This document shows positions 1 to 9,190 of a stretch of DNA of 57,303 nt, in pieces (within the stretch, counting starts at the first letter, position 1; every line of letters starts with the position of its first letter). The stretch is from NCBI GenBank assembly GCA_938024995.1, contig CALJDU010000092.1, positions 1-57,303 of the forward strand. The letters are read 5' to 3'. The notes beneath the pieces are model-generated. The model saw only the letters and a list, made by a program, of their open reading frames with translations, was not told the DNA's origin and did not search any database. The translations under genes and the position numbers were made by a program. The DNA is from an uncultured bacterium. Its GTDB lineage: Bacteria > Myxococcota_A > Polyangia > Polyangiales > Houyiibacteriaceae.

Positions 1-32
1 GCCGACACTCGTGGCGAAACGGGACGGGGAAG

Positions 33-2090
33 ATGGCGACGAAGAAGAAGGGGAAGAGCCTCACTGCGCTCTTCGATGCGCTCGGGAAGCAGAAGTGGCC
101 GAAGTACGTGGGGGATGCCTCGGAAGCGATCGAGAAGCTCAAGGACGGCCACCTCGATCTCTTCTGGCAGGTCGCTGACCAAGACGTGGTCGCGGCGCCC
201 GCGGTCAAGCTGTTCAAGCGCGTGCTGCCGATCGCGCTTCACGCGGACTACCCGCACGGGCCGACGGTGTTCCTCGCGCTGCTTCGGCTCTTCGAGTTCG
301 ACTGGGGCTGGGCGCCGCGCGGATTGAACCGCGAGACCACCGCGACGTTCTTCGAGGCAGACAAGACCTACCGGCACTTCAACGCGGGGTACAAAGTGTT
401 GCTCAAAGCGCGGCCGGATCTTGTCGCGCTCCTCGGTTCTGCGGAGCCACGACGGCGCGCGGTCGCCGCGATGGGGCTCGCGCTCCTCGGCGAAGTCGCG
501 GCAGACGTTGTCGAGGATGTTCGCGCGGCCTGGGACCACGAGACTGATGCGGACGCGAAGCTCGCGATGACGTTGTGCCTCGGGTGGTACGCCCGCAGCG
601 AAACGAACGACGCGGATCGCGAGCGGTTGTTCTCGATGTTTGAGAGCGATGACGAGCGCGCGCGGTACCTCGCGGCGATTCAGCTGGGTTCACTCCGCGA
701 CGAACGCGTCTTGCCGTATCTGCTTGAGCAAGCTCTGGAGAGTGACCCTGCATGGGGCAGCTTCCCGATCGATTTCGAGGTCGGCACCGGCCCCGTTGAA
801 ACGCTTTCGAACGAGTACGTTGCCGACCACCGTGAGAAGGTCGTCGGCGTTCTCCAAAGTCTGGTCGCGAAAGGAAGCCCGGTCGCGGTGTCGGCGTTGC
901 GTGAGCTCCTGCTCCCGGACCCCAGCGCGCTCCCCGACGACAGCGAGGCGCGAGAGCTCGTCATCGCGGTTCTCACGATCCCCCGGCTCGCGCGCCAGCT
1001 CGATCGGTTCGGTTTTCCGCCTCGCGCGGTTCTCGAGGAGTGGCTCGGAGATGAGCCGCGCATCCTTCCCATCGACGAGCGTCCCTTCCAAGTCGGTAGC
1101 GTCGAAAAGACGCTCTTGGATTTCGCGAAGTCGGGAGAGGAAAGCGTCTTTCGCGAGCTGGTCGAGCGCTTCCCGGACTACGGGTTCATCCAGTGTCGCG
1201 ATGTCGAGGTGCTGAGAGCGTTCGCGCCGCACGTAGAGGTCACGAAGGCCGTCGCGCGCGGTGTGCAGGACATCCTCGTTGCCCATGCGGGGCGCGGGAA
1301 GCTGGCGGTGTTTCGACCCGAGCGTTTCAACAAGTGGATCATCGCGCTCCATGCGGTTCACGGAGAACCCGTCATTGCAGAGGTGGTCGAGATGGCGTCT
1401 CGGCTCGTCTCGCCTGACGCTCCAACGTGGGCGCGGGAGCCCGCCGTCGCGAAGGGGCTCTTCATCCACATGTTGTGCGCGCTTCGAGATGTGTCTGCGC
1501 CCGTTACGGAACAAATCGCGACGCGGGTGGAGCAGGTCTGGGGCGAGAACCCGTCGTCGACGACACGCTCCGCGATCGGGCAACACTACCCCGCGGTGGT
1601 TCCGGATGATCTCTGCGCTTGGCTTGGCGAAGACGTCATGTCGCGAGTCGTCGGCAAACAGATGCGCGCAAACCCGATCGGCGCCCCGTTTTTGGGCTTT
1701 CGGCAGTTCCCGAGTGAGTCCCTGTTGGAAATCGCGCTCTCGAACTTGGACCGCGCGCTCGAAGAGATCGAGCCCGCACCACCGAACAAAGGCGAGTACG
1801 CGGCGTGGGAGCTCGATGGGTTCGTGTCCGTTGGGCCACGTCTCGTTGTATTTGGTTCGATCCAAGCGCCGCTGGCGGACACGTGGCTGGAGCAGATCAC
1901 CGCCGCGCTCTCCGAACGACTCACCGGACAAAAAGCGGTGACGCGACCCGCCGCGCGTAAGGCCTTGCTCGCGGCGTTGACGAAGCTCTTTGAGCCTGGG
2001 CGTAAAGCGCTCGAGTCGCTCCGCATGAAGAACGAAGACGACTTCCGGCTGCGGTGTCTCGAGAGGATGGAGCGCCACGCGACGAACTAG
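33..2090 (+). CDS. Helical-repeat (HEAT-like) protein of unknown function
   Basis: A 685-residue soluble protein with no signal peptide or membrane segment. It opens with a short Lys-rich stretch (MATKKKGKS). Much of the chain, roughly residues 120-320, reads as successive amphipathic helix pairs, for example ERARYLAAIQLGSLRDER followed by VLPYLLEQALE, which is the look of HEAT/armadillo-type repeats. Such folds usually serve as protein-binding scaffolds, so a scaffold role is an inference. I see no catalytic motif. The ATG at 33 follows a GGGGAAG ribosome-binding site. Upstream sequence is outside the window, so operon membership is unknown. Downstream it faces the P450 gene across a gap containing an inverted-repeat element. 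Confidence 0.8.
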   Translation: MATKKKGKSLTALFDALGKQKWPKYVGDASEAIEKLKDGHLDLFWQVADQDVVAAPAVKLFKRVLPIALHADYPHGPTVFLALLRLFEFDWGWAPRGLNRETTATFFEADKTYRHFNAGYKVLLKARPDLVALLGSAEPRRRAVAAMGLALLGEVAADVVEDVRAAWDHETDADAKLAMTLCLGWYARSETNDADRERLFSMFESDDERARYLAAIQLGSLRDERVLPYLLEQALESDPAWGSFPIDFEVGTGPVETLSNEYVADHREKVVGVLQSLVAKGSPVAVSALRELLLPDPSALPDDSEARELVIAVLTIPRLARQLDRFGFPPRAVLEEWLGDEPRILPIDERPFQVGSVEKTLLDFAKSGEESVFRELVERFPDYGFIQCRDVEVLRAFAPHVEVTKAVARGVQDILVAHAGRGKLAVFRPERFNKWIIALHAVHGEPVIAEVVEMASRLVSPDAPTWAREPAVAKGLFIHMLCALRDVSAPVTEQIATRVEQVWGENPSSTTRSAIGQHYPAVVPDDLCAWLGEDVMSRVVGKQMRANPIGAPFLGFRQFPSESLLEIALSNLDRALEEIEPAPPNKGEYAAWELDGFVSVGPRLVVFGSIQAPLADTWLEQITAALSERLTGQKAVTRPAARKALLAALTKLFEPGRKALESLRMKNEDDFRLRCLERMERHATN

Positions 2091-2099
2091 ACCGCCCAG

Positions 2100-2235
2100 G
2101 ACTTGAACTGATCGCCCTCATGGCCTGAGGACGCCGATCTGGCCACCGCCGCGTCTTGAATATGCTTTGCGAAGTCCTGACTTACCGGTACCGACCTCGG
2201 CGCCCTCAGACCGCGATCATCCATCAGTTCAAGTC
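2100..2235. repeat. 136-bp element with terminal inverted repeats (MITE-like)
   Basis: The 199-nt gap between two convergent genes is bounded by a perfect 13-bp inverted repeat: GACTTGAACTGAT at 2100-2112 and its complement at 2223-2235. A second inner block pairs at 12 of 13 positions (2125-2137 with 2197-2209, CTGAGGACGCCGA against CTGAGGGCGCCGA). The arms therefore extend about 38 nt with one offset. It has no coding capacity. It could be a miniature transposable element, a REP-type repeat, or a large hairpin terminating both genes. No target-site duplication is obvious. Confidence 0.45.
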
Positions 2236-2288
2236 GTGAGCGATCAAGGGACTGAGTTCACCTCACTTCGAGCGAAGTGCGGCGCCGG

Positions 2289-3692
2289 CTAAGCCGCGCG
2301 GATGGCCTTTTGTGGACGCGCGATGACCTCGAGCTCCAGCCCGTTTTCCGGTCGCAGCGTCACATAGGGCACGATCGTCGGTTGGAAGCCGGGGAGGACG
2401 CGGACGGAGCGCTCCTTGAGGAACGTCGCGAGCACCAGGACCGCTTCCATGTGTGCGAAGTGGTTCCCGATGCACGTGCGCTCTCCGCCGCCGAACGGAA
2501 AGTAGGCCATCTTCGGCAGGCCGTCGGTCTCGCCGTTGCGCCAGCGAATGGGGCGGAAGCGCGTGGCGCCGATCCAAAAGCGCGGGTCGCGTTGCAGGAC
2601 CCATTGCGACGCCAAGATCATCGTGCCCTTGTCGATCGTCGCGCTCTCGAGCTTGATCTCTTCGGTCGACTCGCGCGCCACCAACCACGCCGCGGGGTAG
2701 AGGCGCAGTGTCTCTTTGATGACGGAGTCGAGCACGGGCAGGGCCCGCGCGTTGGGCGGGTCATCGCTCGCCTCCAGCGCATCGATCTCCGCGTGTACCT
2801 CGGCCAAGACTTCTGGATGCTCCGCCAAGAGCCAGAGCGCGTACGACAAGGTCAGCGCGGTTGTCTCGTGACCCGCCAAGAAGATCGTGAGCAGTTCGTC
2901 GCGCAGCTCCGCGTCGGTCATCTGCGCGCCGGACTCATCTCGCGTCGCGAGCAGCCGCGACAGAAGGTCATCGCCATCGTCGTCGCGTTCATGCCCAAGT
3001 CGGATGAGGCGGTACACCAGCTCGTCGAGCTTGAGGCGACCGCTCTCCTGCGCGCGGCGATGTGGCCCGGGGACCCACTTCGGGATGAACGTCCAGAGCG
3101 TACGGTTCTCGGTGCGGAAGTTGCGCATCATCTGATCGAGCAGCGGGCCGACCTCGTTGGCTTCGCCATTGGGCTCCGCGCCGAACATCGTTCGGATGAT
3201 GATGTCCAGGGTGATGCCGGCGTTGAGCTCGACGATGTCCATGCGTCCGGGCGCGGGCAGTCGCGCTCGCGTCGAGTCGACGAAGGTGCGCGCATACGAC
3301 GCGATGTGACGCGGGGTAAACGAGGGCGCCATCTGTTTGCGCTGACGCTTCCAGTGCGCGCCTTCGCTGGTCAGCAAGCCGTTCCCCAAGATGGTCGACA
3401 TCTCGCGGGTGATCTCATCGCGTCGCGTTTTCTTGCGGTGCTTCACCAAGATCTGCTCGACGTCGCGCGGGTGGTTCAAGACGACCGACTGGCGCGGCCC
3501 GACGTGGAAGTGCGCGACGTCGCCGTGATCCCGCGCGACCCGCTCGAGCATCGTGATGGGGCTCCCGAAGACGAGCCACGGGCTCCCGAGAAGCGGAAGA
3601 CCGCGAGGTCCCGGTCGCTCTGGTTCACGTCGAAACGTGCGGCGCAGCTGTGCGCCAAGTGCGTTCAAGGTGGTTCGCGCGTTCGGTGGCAT
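2289..3692 (-). CDS. Cytochrome P450
   Basis: A heme-thiolate monooxygenase of 467 residues, normal for a soluble bacterial P450, with no N-terminal anchor. All family hallmarks are visible: the I-helix oxygen-activating motif AGHETT near residue 273, the ExxR pair in KETLRL near 330, and the heme loop FPFGGGERTCIG with its Cys ligand near 406. An N-terminal Pro/Gly-rich region (GPRGLPLLG) resembles the hinge of fatty-acid or long-chain hydroxylating P450s. No ferredoxin or reductase is adjacent, so electrons must come from elsewhere. The substrate is unknown. The gene is monocistronic on the minus strand, followed in the same direction only by convergent DNA. Confidence 0.95.
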   Translation of the reverse strand: MPPNARTTLNALGAQLRRTFRREPERPGPRGLPLLGSPWLVFGSPITMLERVARDHGDVAHFHVGPRQSVVLNHPRDVEQILVKHRKKTRRDEITREMSTILGNGLLTSEGAHWKRQRKQMAPSFTPRHIASYARTFVDSTRARLPAPGRMDIVELNAGITLDIIIRTMFGAEPNGEANEVGPLLDQMMRNFRTENRTLWTFIPKWVPGPHRRAQESGRLKLDELVYRLIRLGHERDDDGDDLLSRLLATRDESGAQMTDAELRDELLTIFLAGHETTALTLSYALWLLAEHPEVLAEVHAEIDALEASDDPPNARALPVLDSVIKETLRLYPAAWLVARESTEEIKLESATIDKGTMILASQWVLQRDPRFWIGATRFRPIRWRNGETDGLPKMAYFPFGGGERTCIGNHFAHMEAVLVLATFLKERSVRVLPGFQPTIVPYVTLRPENGLELEVIARPQKAIRAA

Positions 3693-3827
3693 CCCTCAAG
3701 GATAGAGGCGGAAGTTGGACGGGGAAATTCGCTCTGCTCTCATGTTTTGCGACCAGCCGCCTACACGCGGAACCGCGACGAAAGCGAGCGTGGTGGCGCG
3801 CTACGGGTCCTCACCGCTCATGTTTTT

Positions 3828-4775
3828 CTAAGGTGCTGGATCGTCTGCGTAGCGGACCCCGCGATAGCCCGCGAGCGGTAGGTCCAGTCGCGGGCGCCGT
3901 CTTGACGGACGCGTGACCAGTGTTGGGTGCGCTTCGAAGGCGTGGCGCTTGAGCATGGTCGCGACGCTCGTGGCGACCGCGCGATCTCGAAGCGAGGGGA
4001 GCGACTCGAGCTTTCGTCGCAAGGCGGGCGCGCGGCACGAGGAGAGCGTGTCGGCGACCGCGCTCTCGTTCCACGCCGCGTCTTGAACGTGACCGGGCTC
4101 TTCGTCTCCGGCGGTCCTTGTCGGGAACCCGTCGCCCGTGCGCCAGAGCGAGACTTCTCCTATGGCCGGGAAGGGATCCACGGGCTGTCCATCGAGCATC
4201 ACGGTGTAGTGAAGGTGCGGCGCGAGCCACGGGAAGAACAAGAGCCCGTCGACGCTCGACATGCCCGAGAGCGCGATGACCTCGCCCCGCGCGACGCGCT
4301 GGCCGGGCGTCACCAAAGATCGGCTGAGGTGACAGCTCAAGGTGACCAGCCCCTCGCCGTGCGCGATCACGACCTTGAGACCGCCGCGCTGCATGTCCAT
4401 GCGCACCTCGATGACGACACCGCTCTCCGCGGCGACGACCTCGGTGCCTGGCGGCGTGGCGAAGTCGGTGCCGACGTGACTGTCGTAGGTGAGGTCGCGC
4501 CCGCGATAGTCACGACAGGTCGTTCGGCGAACGCTGTAACCGGCGTCCAGCGACGCGAGCGCGCGGTTGGGAAGGTTGTAGATCATCACGTCGCGACCGC
4601 GACGTCCCAACCAGAGCGGAAACGAGATCCGCGGTTTGAAGATCTGGGTGGATGAGAGGTCCCAGAGGCTCGCCGGCGAGACGCCATCGCCGAGCACCGC
4701 GTCAGCGCATTGCTTGAGGGCGGGGACGAGCGGGTGGTCGCCAAAGAAGATCTCGCGAACGCGGACGCGGGGCAT
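3828..4775 (-). CDS. M23/LytM-type peptidase-domain protein
   Basis: A 315-residue protein with a LytM (M23) fold around residues 95-195. The zinc-ligand pattern is present: H and D in SHVGTDF, a central CHLS, and the HLHY motif in PHLHYTV. The beta-strand framing (PPGTEVVAAESGVV, PGQRVARGEVIALSG) is typical of the family, whose active members cut peptidoglycan cross-links. Unlike the other two M23 proteins in this window it has no evident signal peptide, so either it acts inside or the start is misplaced. The C-terminal third is Arg-rich and unlike known domains. It is divergent from the lipoprotein gene at 4861 across about 85 nt. Confidence 0.85.
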   Translation of the reverse strand: MPRVRVREIFFGDHPLVPALKQCADAVLGDGVSPASLWDLSSTQIFKPRISFPLWLGRRGRDVMIYNLPNRALASLDAGYSVRRTTCRDYRGRDLTYDSHVGTDFATPPGTEVVAAESGVVIEVRMDMQRGGLKVVIAHGEGLVTLSCHLSRSLVTPGQRVARGEVIALSGMSSVDGLLFFPWLAPHLHYTVMLDGQPVDPFPAIGEVSLWRTGDGFPTRTAGDEEPGHVQDAAWNESAVADTLSSCRAPALRRKLESLPSLRDRAVATSVATMLKRHAFEAHPTLVTRPSRRRPRLDLPLAGYRGVRYADDPAP

Positions 4776-4860
4776 ACGGGAGGGTACGCCCTTCGCTCAA
4801 GCACGCTGCTGTCAAAGTCGTAGGTCCGCAGCCGTGCACCTTTTCGAGTATGCTCACGCG

Positions 4861-7098
4861 ATGAAACTGATCGCGTCGGCTCTCGTGGGGAGTGTGTTGT
4901 CGATGATGGTCGCGTGCGGCGCCGCCGCGCCGCCGCAGATGATCTTGGCACCGCCTCCGGTCGCTCCGGTTGTTGAAACGCCTCCGGAAGAGCCTCCGCG
5001 CGAGCCGCTCGTGGCGGCGGAGACCCTCTCGGCGGTCGGGGCGCTGCTTGACGTCATCGAGCGAAGTGATCCGGTGCCGTTGACCGGACCGTTGATCGTT
5101 CGGCGCGGCGGCGACCACCGTCCGCCGCTCTGGGGAACGCGTTCGGAGAACCACGCGACCTTCATCATCGTGGGCGCGGGATTGACGGAGCTCGCGATGT
5201 CGGACGTGGAAGAGGTCGATCTCGCGGAAGCCACAACCGCGATCGAGAGCTACGTGGCGTCGATCCGATCGACCGAGCGCGACGTGCTCAGGCGCTCCAT
5301 GTTCGGCCGGGCGTCACTGATCGCGCCGATGGTGCTCCGGGTCGCGCGGATGGCGCGCGAGGCGGGAGAGGACGAGCTGCTCGAGCGGCTGGTGCGCTCC
5401 GCGCTCGACGCGCCTCACCTGAGCGAACCGTTCGATGGAGACACCTTGATGAAGCTGCGCGGAGACGTCGCGCTGGATCTCCTCGCGTTCGCACTCACGC
5501 AGTACGGCGGTCCGGAGCAGGCCAGCGACAACGCGACCATCGCGCGTCTCGAAGTGATCGCGGAGCTGACCGGGACGGAAGCCGCCGATCAGGCGATCGA
5601 GCTCGCCCACGCGCTCTCGGAGCTACGCGACAATCCCCCGGGACCCCAAGACGCCTACCGGCAGATCGATGTGAACTTCCGCGATGTGATCCGGCGGCGT
5701 CAGGGACAGCGTGATCTTCCTTCGGAGCGCGTCCGTGACGCGACGGAAGAACGAGCGCGCGCGCTGGTCTCATTGCTCGGGGATCGTCGACCGATTCAAC
5801 AGGTGAACCGCGACGAGATGTCGCTCGATTTGGTCCGCGCGGGAGACGCCGCGCTGGAACAGCTCAGTCAGCTTTCGGGTGAGCGCTTCCACAACGCGCA
5901 GAGCGCCCGGGCCTGGTGGGACGATGTGCAGGGGGATTTTGGCTATCGGCGCGCCGAGGCCCTGCTGGAGTCGGACCGACGCGGAAGACGCGCGTATCAC
6001 ATCAGCGGAGACACGTTGGTCGCGCGGATGTTCCAAGCGGATCCGGCGCGGGCGCGACGAGATGTCCCGCGGATCTTTGGACGCGCGCAGTACGGGACGT
6101 ATGGGCGAACCGCGATGTTCCGTGCGTGGGTCGCCGCGGATCGAGATCACGCGCTCAACTATCTCAAACGCGAGATTCGGCGACGCGGCGCAGACCCGGA
6201 AGAGATCGTGAACTTGATCACGTCGAGCCGTCTCGATGACGGGGTCTTCACGCGCTACGTCGAGCGCCGTTTTCGCGGGCTCCTCGCGGACGACGATTTA
6301 GGAACCGACCGCGGCGCGCAGATCGTGCGCGCGATGACGCAGCTGGGTCGCTTTGAGGAGGTCGCGCGGGCGTACGGCAGCCTCTCGACGCGGACGCGAC
6401 TTGGGCTCGGTTCGTCGCTTCGGTCGGAGTGGATCCGGTTGGCCGTGGTCGAAGACCCGACAGTCCTCTCGTCGTCGATGCGTTTTAATACGTGCTCTTC
6501 GCCCCTCTTTGCTGACTCGGCGCTGTCGACCAGCGCGCGGCTCACTGGCGAGCCGTTCGACTGCAGCGCCTCGCTCGAGGATCGGTTGACCCGCCATCGC
6601 ACCGTCGCGGCCGCGCTCCGCGCCCAGATCGCGTACACCGAGAACACGCCGCCACCATGGAACGTCGTGACGCTCACGGGAGATCGAACGGTCACGCATC
6701 GCCTCGATCCACGCAACGCGTTGGAAGGGAGCGCGGTCGAGTCGCTCGTGTCTTCGTTTGATCAGGCGCCGAGCGAAGGTGCTTTCATGCGTCTGCTCAG
6801 CGGGCTGGTCATCGCGCACCAGGACCGTCCGATGATCCTCGCGATTCGCCTAATGCGTCGCGACCAGAAGTTCGAGATTGAGCTTCACCCGCGTCCGCGT
6901 CGGTCGCCGCAACACCTGCGCTTTGAAGCGCGCGTGACACCCAATGAAGGCGACGCGGATATTGTGCAGTCGGCGTTCTTTGGTAACGCCGCGGTTCTGC
7001 TCAACGGGGCGGGGCTCTGGGAGCCGCTGCGAGACCCCTTGAAGGCGTTCTTTCGAGACGAGACAGTTCGCGACGTGACCGTGCGAATCGAGTGGTAA
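4861..7098 (+). CDS. Large lipoprotein of unknown function
   Basis: A 745-residue exported protein. The ATG at 4861 is chosen because it gives a clean lipoprotein signal: MKLIAS, a hydrophobic core, then the lipobox MVAC with Cys20 as the lipidated residue. An upstream in-frame start would place this signal internally. A Pro-rich linker (PPPVAPVVETPPEEPP) follows, then long alpha-helical segments rich in Arg, Glu and Leu. I recognise no domain or catalytic motif. Probable location is the inner leaflet of the outer membrane. It is separated from the next plus-strand gene by about 100 nt with no clear terminator. Confidence 0.85.
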   Translation: MKLIASALVGSVLSMMVACGAAAPPQMILAPPPVAPVVETPPEEPPREPLVAAETLSAVGALLDVIERSDPVPLTGPLIVRRGGDHRPPLWGTRSENHATFIIVGAGLTELAMSDVEEVDLAEATTAIESYVASIRSTERDVLRRSMFGRASLIAPMVLRVARMAREAGEDELLERLVRSALDAPHLSEPFDGDTLMKLRGDVALDLLAFALTQYGGPEQASDNATIARLEVIAELTGTEAADQAIELAHALSELRDNPPGPQDAYRQIDVNFRDVIRRRQGQRDLPSERVRDATEERARALVSLLGDRRPIQQVNRDEMSLDLVRAGDAALEQLSQLSGERFHNAQSARAWWDDVQGDFGYRRAEALLESDRRGRRAYHISGDTLVARMFQADPARARRDVPRIFGRAQYGTYGRTAMFRAWVAADRDHALNYLKREIRRRGADPEEIVNLITSSRLDDGVFTRYVERRFRGLLADDDLGTDRGAQIVRAMTQLGRFEEVARAYGSLSTRTRLGLGSSLRSEWIRLAVVEDPTVLSSSMRFNTCSSPLFADSALSTSARLTGEPFDCSASLEDRLTRHRTVAAALRAQIAYTENTPPPWNVVTLTGDRTVTHRLDPRNALEGSAVESLVSSFDQAPSEGAFMRLLSGLVIAHQDRPMILAIRLMRRDQKFEIELHPRPRRSPQHLRFEARVTPNEGDADIVQSAFFGNAAVLLNGAGLWEPLRDPLKAFFRDETVRDVTVRIEW

Positions 7099-7200
7099 CG
7101 GTCGCGTCGTGAACGTGTCTCCCCCGACACACCAACGCCCTGCGCGACAATCAGTAGGCCGGCTCCAGCGGCGGTTCGTTCCTTGCATTACGATCTCGTC

Positions 7201-8313
7201 ATGATTCGGATGTTCATTGTGGTCGCGCTCCTGTGGTCGACTCTCCCGTCGATCGCGCAGGCGTGCGCGTGCTGCGACGGTTCGTCGCGCCGCGCGATCC
7301 TTGGCTGGACGGATCGCGGGGCGGCGCTTGTGGAGCACACGGGCATCGTCTCTTGTGACGACATCCGTGCCTACGAGGTCTGGCGCGCGGGCACGACGCG
7401 ACCCGCGGGGTGTTTCGATCTCTACTCCGCGACGCCAACGTCCCGCGTCCGCTGCGATGGTCTGACGACTGGCTTCGACGCCGAGCAGCGGGTCGGTACA
7501 CCGATGGATGATGAGGCGCTCCGCGCGGGGATCACCGCTCAGCTCGCGCGACGTCGTGCCGCGTTCGCGCGTCCGGTCCGCGTCGTACGCGCGAGAGACG
7601 TGCGGGCGGAGCTCTCCCGGCTACGTGAAGCGGAGCAGGGCGGAACCGATGCGCGCCTCATCGTCAAAGTGCGAGGCGCGGACGGTACGTTTGTCGAGGT
7701 GCTCCGGCGACCGGTCTTGCTCACAGGCTCGGAGTACGACGACATGGGCGAGGCGATGAACGAAGCGGTCGTGGAACCGATCGAGGTCAGCGTGTTTCCG
7801 GACCCTTCGGGCGCGCGCGCTCTTGTTCGCGTCTCCGGTCACAACACCGCTCCCGGCATGGGCTACTTCCCGACCGAGCTCTTCCCCGCGCGGCTCCCCG
7901 CGATGGCTCCGGCCGCGCTCGTGAGCGAGACGCCCGATGTGCTCGCGGTTCCCCAGCTGGGCGGTTCCGCGATCTCGGCGAATGGTGGTCGTTACTCCAA
8001 TCGACGCGCGCTCCATTGGCATCAGCGCGGCCACTTCGAGACGTCGGCGAGGCTCTTTGCGGCCGCCATTACACAAGACCCGACCAACCCGCGATACCGC
8101 GTCAACCTCGCGTGTGCCTATGCGCGTCAGGGCGAGGCCGACCGCGCGCTCGTGATTCTGGAAGACCTTCAAGCGCGTCGCGGGGACTGTTCGCGTTGTG
8201 CCGCCGCGCTCGCCGCCGCGCGGTCAGACGATGACTTCGCGTCCCTCCGAAGCAACGCGCGGTTTCAACGCGCGACGGCGGGTGGGACGAACACATCAAA
8301 TGGCTCCGACTGA
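7201..8313 (+). CDS. Secreted protein with a C-terminal TPR unit
   Basis: A 370-residue exported protein. The ATG at 7201 begins a signal peptide (MIRMFIVVALLW, cleavage after AQA) leading into a Cys-rich start (CACCDG). A TTG 18 nt upstream is possible but less likely. Residues around 265-330 form one or two tetratricopeptide-like helix pairs (RGHFETSARLFAAAI, then NLACAYARQGEADRALVIL), which usually bind peptides. The Cys pairs suggest disulfides in the periplasm. No enzymatic motif is seen. Function unknown. Confidence 0.82.
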   Translation: MIRMFIVVALLWSTLPSIAQACACCDGSSRRAILGWTDRGAALVEHTGIVSCDDIRAYEVWRAGTTRPAGCFDLYSATPTSRVRCDGLTTGFDAEQRVGTPMDDEALRAGITAQLARRRAAFARPVRVVRARDVRAELSRLREAEQGGTDARLIVKVRGADGTFVEVLRRPVLLTGSEYDDMGEAMNEAVVEPIEVSVFPDPSGARALVRVSGHNTAPGMGYFPTELFPARLPAMAPAALVSETPDVLAVPQLGGSAISANGGRYSNRRALHWHQRGHFETSARLFAAAITQDPTNPRYRVNLACAYARQGEADRALVILEDLQARRGDCSRCAAALAAARSDDDFASLRSNARFQRATAGGTNTSNGSD

Positions 8314-8349
8314 CCATCGCGTCCTTCAATGATCCCCTCGTCTTGGTTG

Positions 8350-8466
8350 GCGGCGCTGAGGGTTAGCGTCGCGCGACCGCCGGCTCGCGCACCAGGAAGC
8401 AGGACCTCACTACCCAATGGGACAGTTGCCGCGGGGGTGTTGCCCCGGGACGGCCGAGCAACCTGG
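8350..8466 (+). promoter_or_regulatory. Structured 5' leader upstream of cysC (riboswitch-like candidate)
   Basis: The 242-nt gap before cysC folds well on paper. An 8-bp hairpin lies at 8350-8372 (GCGGCGCT / AGCGTCGC, one G-U). A multi-branch element at 8392-8466 is closed by CCAGG (8392-8396) with CCTGG (8462-8466). It encloses a CCC-AAT-GGG hairpin (8413-8421) and a stem GCCG...CGGC (8428-8431 with 8451-8454) with an inner GGGG/CCCC helix. The closed multi-stem layout directly upstream of a sulfur-assimilation gene suggests metabolite control. I could not match it confidently to SAM, SAH or any other named riboswitch. Confidence 0.35.
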
Positions 8467-8555
8467 GAGCCGCTTCACACGAGAACTTTTCAGGCGTCGG
8501 CGGCACTGGCCGGAACCCTACTGGCCGTTCGATTCAAACGCAGTACATTCCGCGC

Positions 8556-9167
8556 ATGAGCGACGCACCCAAGGCCCAAAACCTCACCTGGCACCACGGC
8601 GAGGTCAGCAAAGACGCGCGCGAAAAAGCGTTCGGACATCGCGGCGCGACGCTTTGGCTGACCGGCTTTTCGGGCTCCGGCAAGAGCACCATCGCGCGCC
8701 GGGTGGAACGCTTGCTCATCGAGCGAGGCTGCTTCGCGTGTGTGCTCGACGGAGACAACGTGCGCCATGGACTCAACGGCGACCTTGGGTTCGCGCCCGA
8801 AGATCGCAAAGAGAACGTCCGCCGGGTCGGCGAGGTCTCCAAGCTCTTCACGGAAGCGGGCGCGATCGTTTTGAGCGCGTTCATCTCGCCGTACCGTCAA
8901 GACCGCGAGGTCATCCGCGAGCGCGTTGGCGCGGCCTTCATCGAGGTCCACGTCGCGACCCCGCTTGAGGTTTGCGAAGCGCGCGATCCCAAGGGGCTCT
9001 ACAAGCGGGTCCGGGCCGGCGAGATCGGCCAGTTCACCGGCATCAGCGCGCCCTACGAAGAGCCGCTCGATCCCGAGATCAAGTTGCTCACCGCAGGCCA
9101 GACCGTGGATGAGTCGGCCGAGCAGGTCGTGGCGTACTTGATCACGCAAGGGATCATCGCGGGGTAG
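8556..9167 (+). CDS. cysC: Adenylylsulfate (APS) kinase CysC
   Basis: Phosphorylates adenosine 5'-phosphosulfate with ATP to give PAPS, the activated sulfate used for assimilation or sulfotransfer. The 203 residues match the family length. The Walker A loop GFSGSGKST lies near residue 35. It is followed by the APS-binding signature DGDNVRHGLNGDLGF, the SAFISPYRQDR segment, and the C-terminal lid KGLYKRVRAGEI with FTGISAPYEEP. All key motifs are intact. The ATP sulfurylase partner is not in the window. It is preceded by a structured leader and followed 23 nt later by the ADP-ribosylglycohydrolase-like gene, so the two may be co-transcribed. Confidence 0.97.
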   Translation: MSDAPKAQNLTWHHGEVSKDAREKAFGHRGATLWLTGFSGSGKSTIARRVERLLIERGCFACVLDGDNVRHGLNGDLGFAPEDRKENVRRVGEVSKLFTEAGAIVLSAFISPYRQDREVIRERVGAAFIEVHVATPLEVCEARDPKGLYKRVRAGEIGQFTGISAPYEEPLDPEIKLLTAGQTVDESAEQVVAYLITQGIIAG

Positions 9168-9190
9168 ATTTGGATACCGGAAGGGAGGGG

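Noticed and set aside
690..2078. Long antisense open frame over the first gene
   Set aside because: Arg/His-rich, no domain, and produced by the strong third-position GC bias of the real plus-strand gene. The same applies to long antisense frames at 2277-3881, 26482-28308, 28994-30997, 53369-54670 and 56191-57249.
8391..8410. Signal recognition particle RNA, suggested by a GGAAGCAG string
   Set aside because: The surrounding conserved loop and helix 8 pairing are absent.
8392..8466. Naming the cysC leader a SAM-IV or SAM-I riboswitch
   Set aside because: Short strings recall those classes (GCAACC, GGGGTG..CCCCGGG) but the conserved core order does not fit, so only a generic structured leader is claimed.
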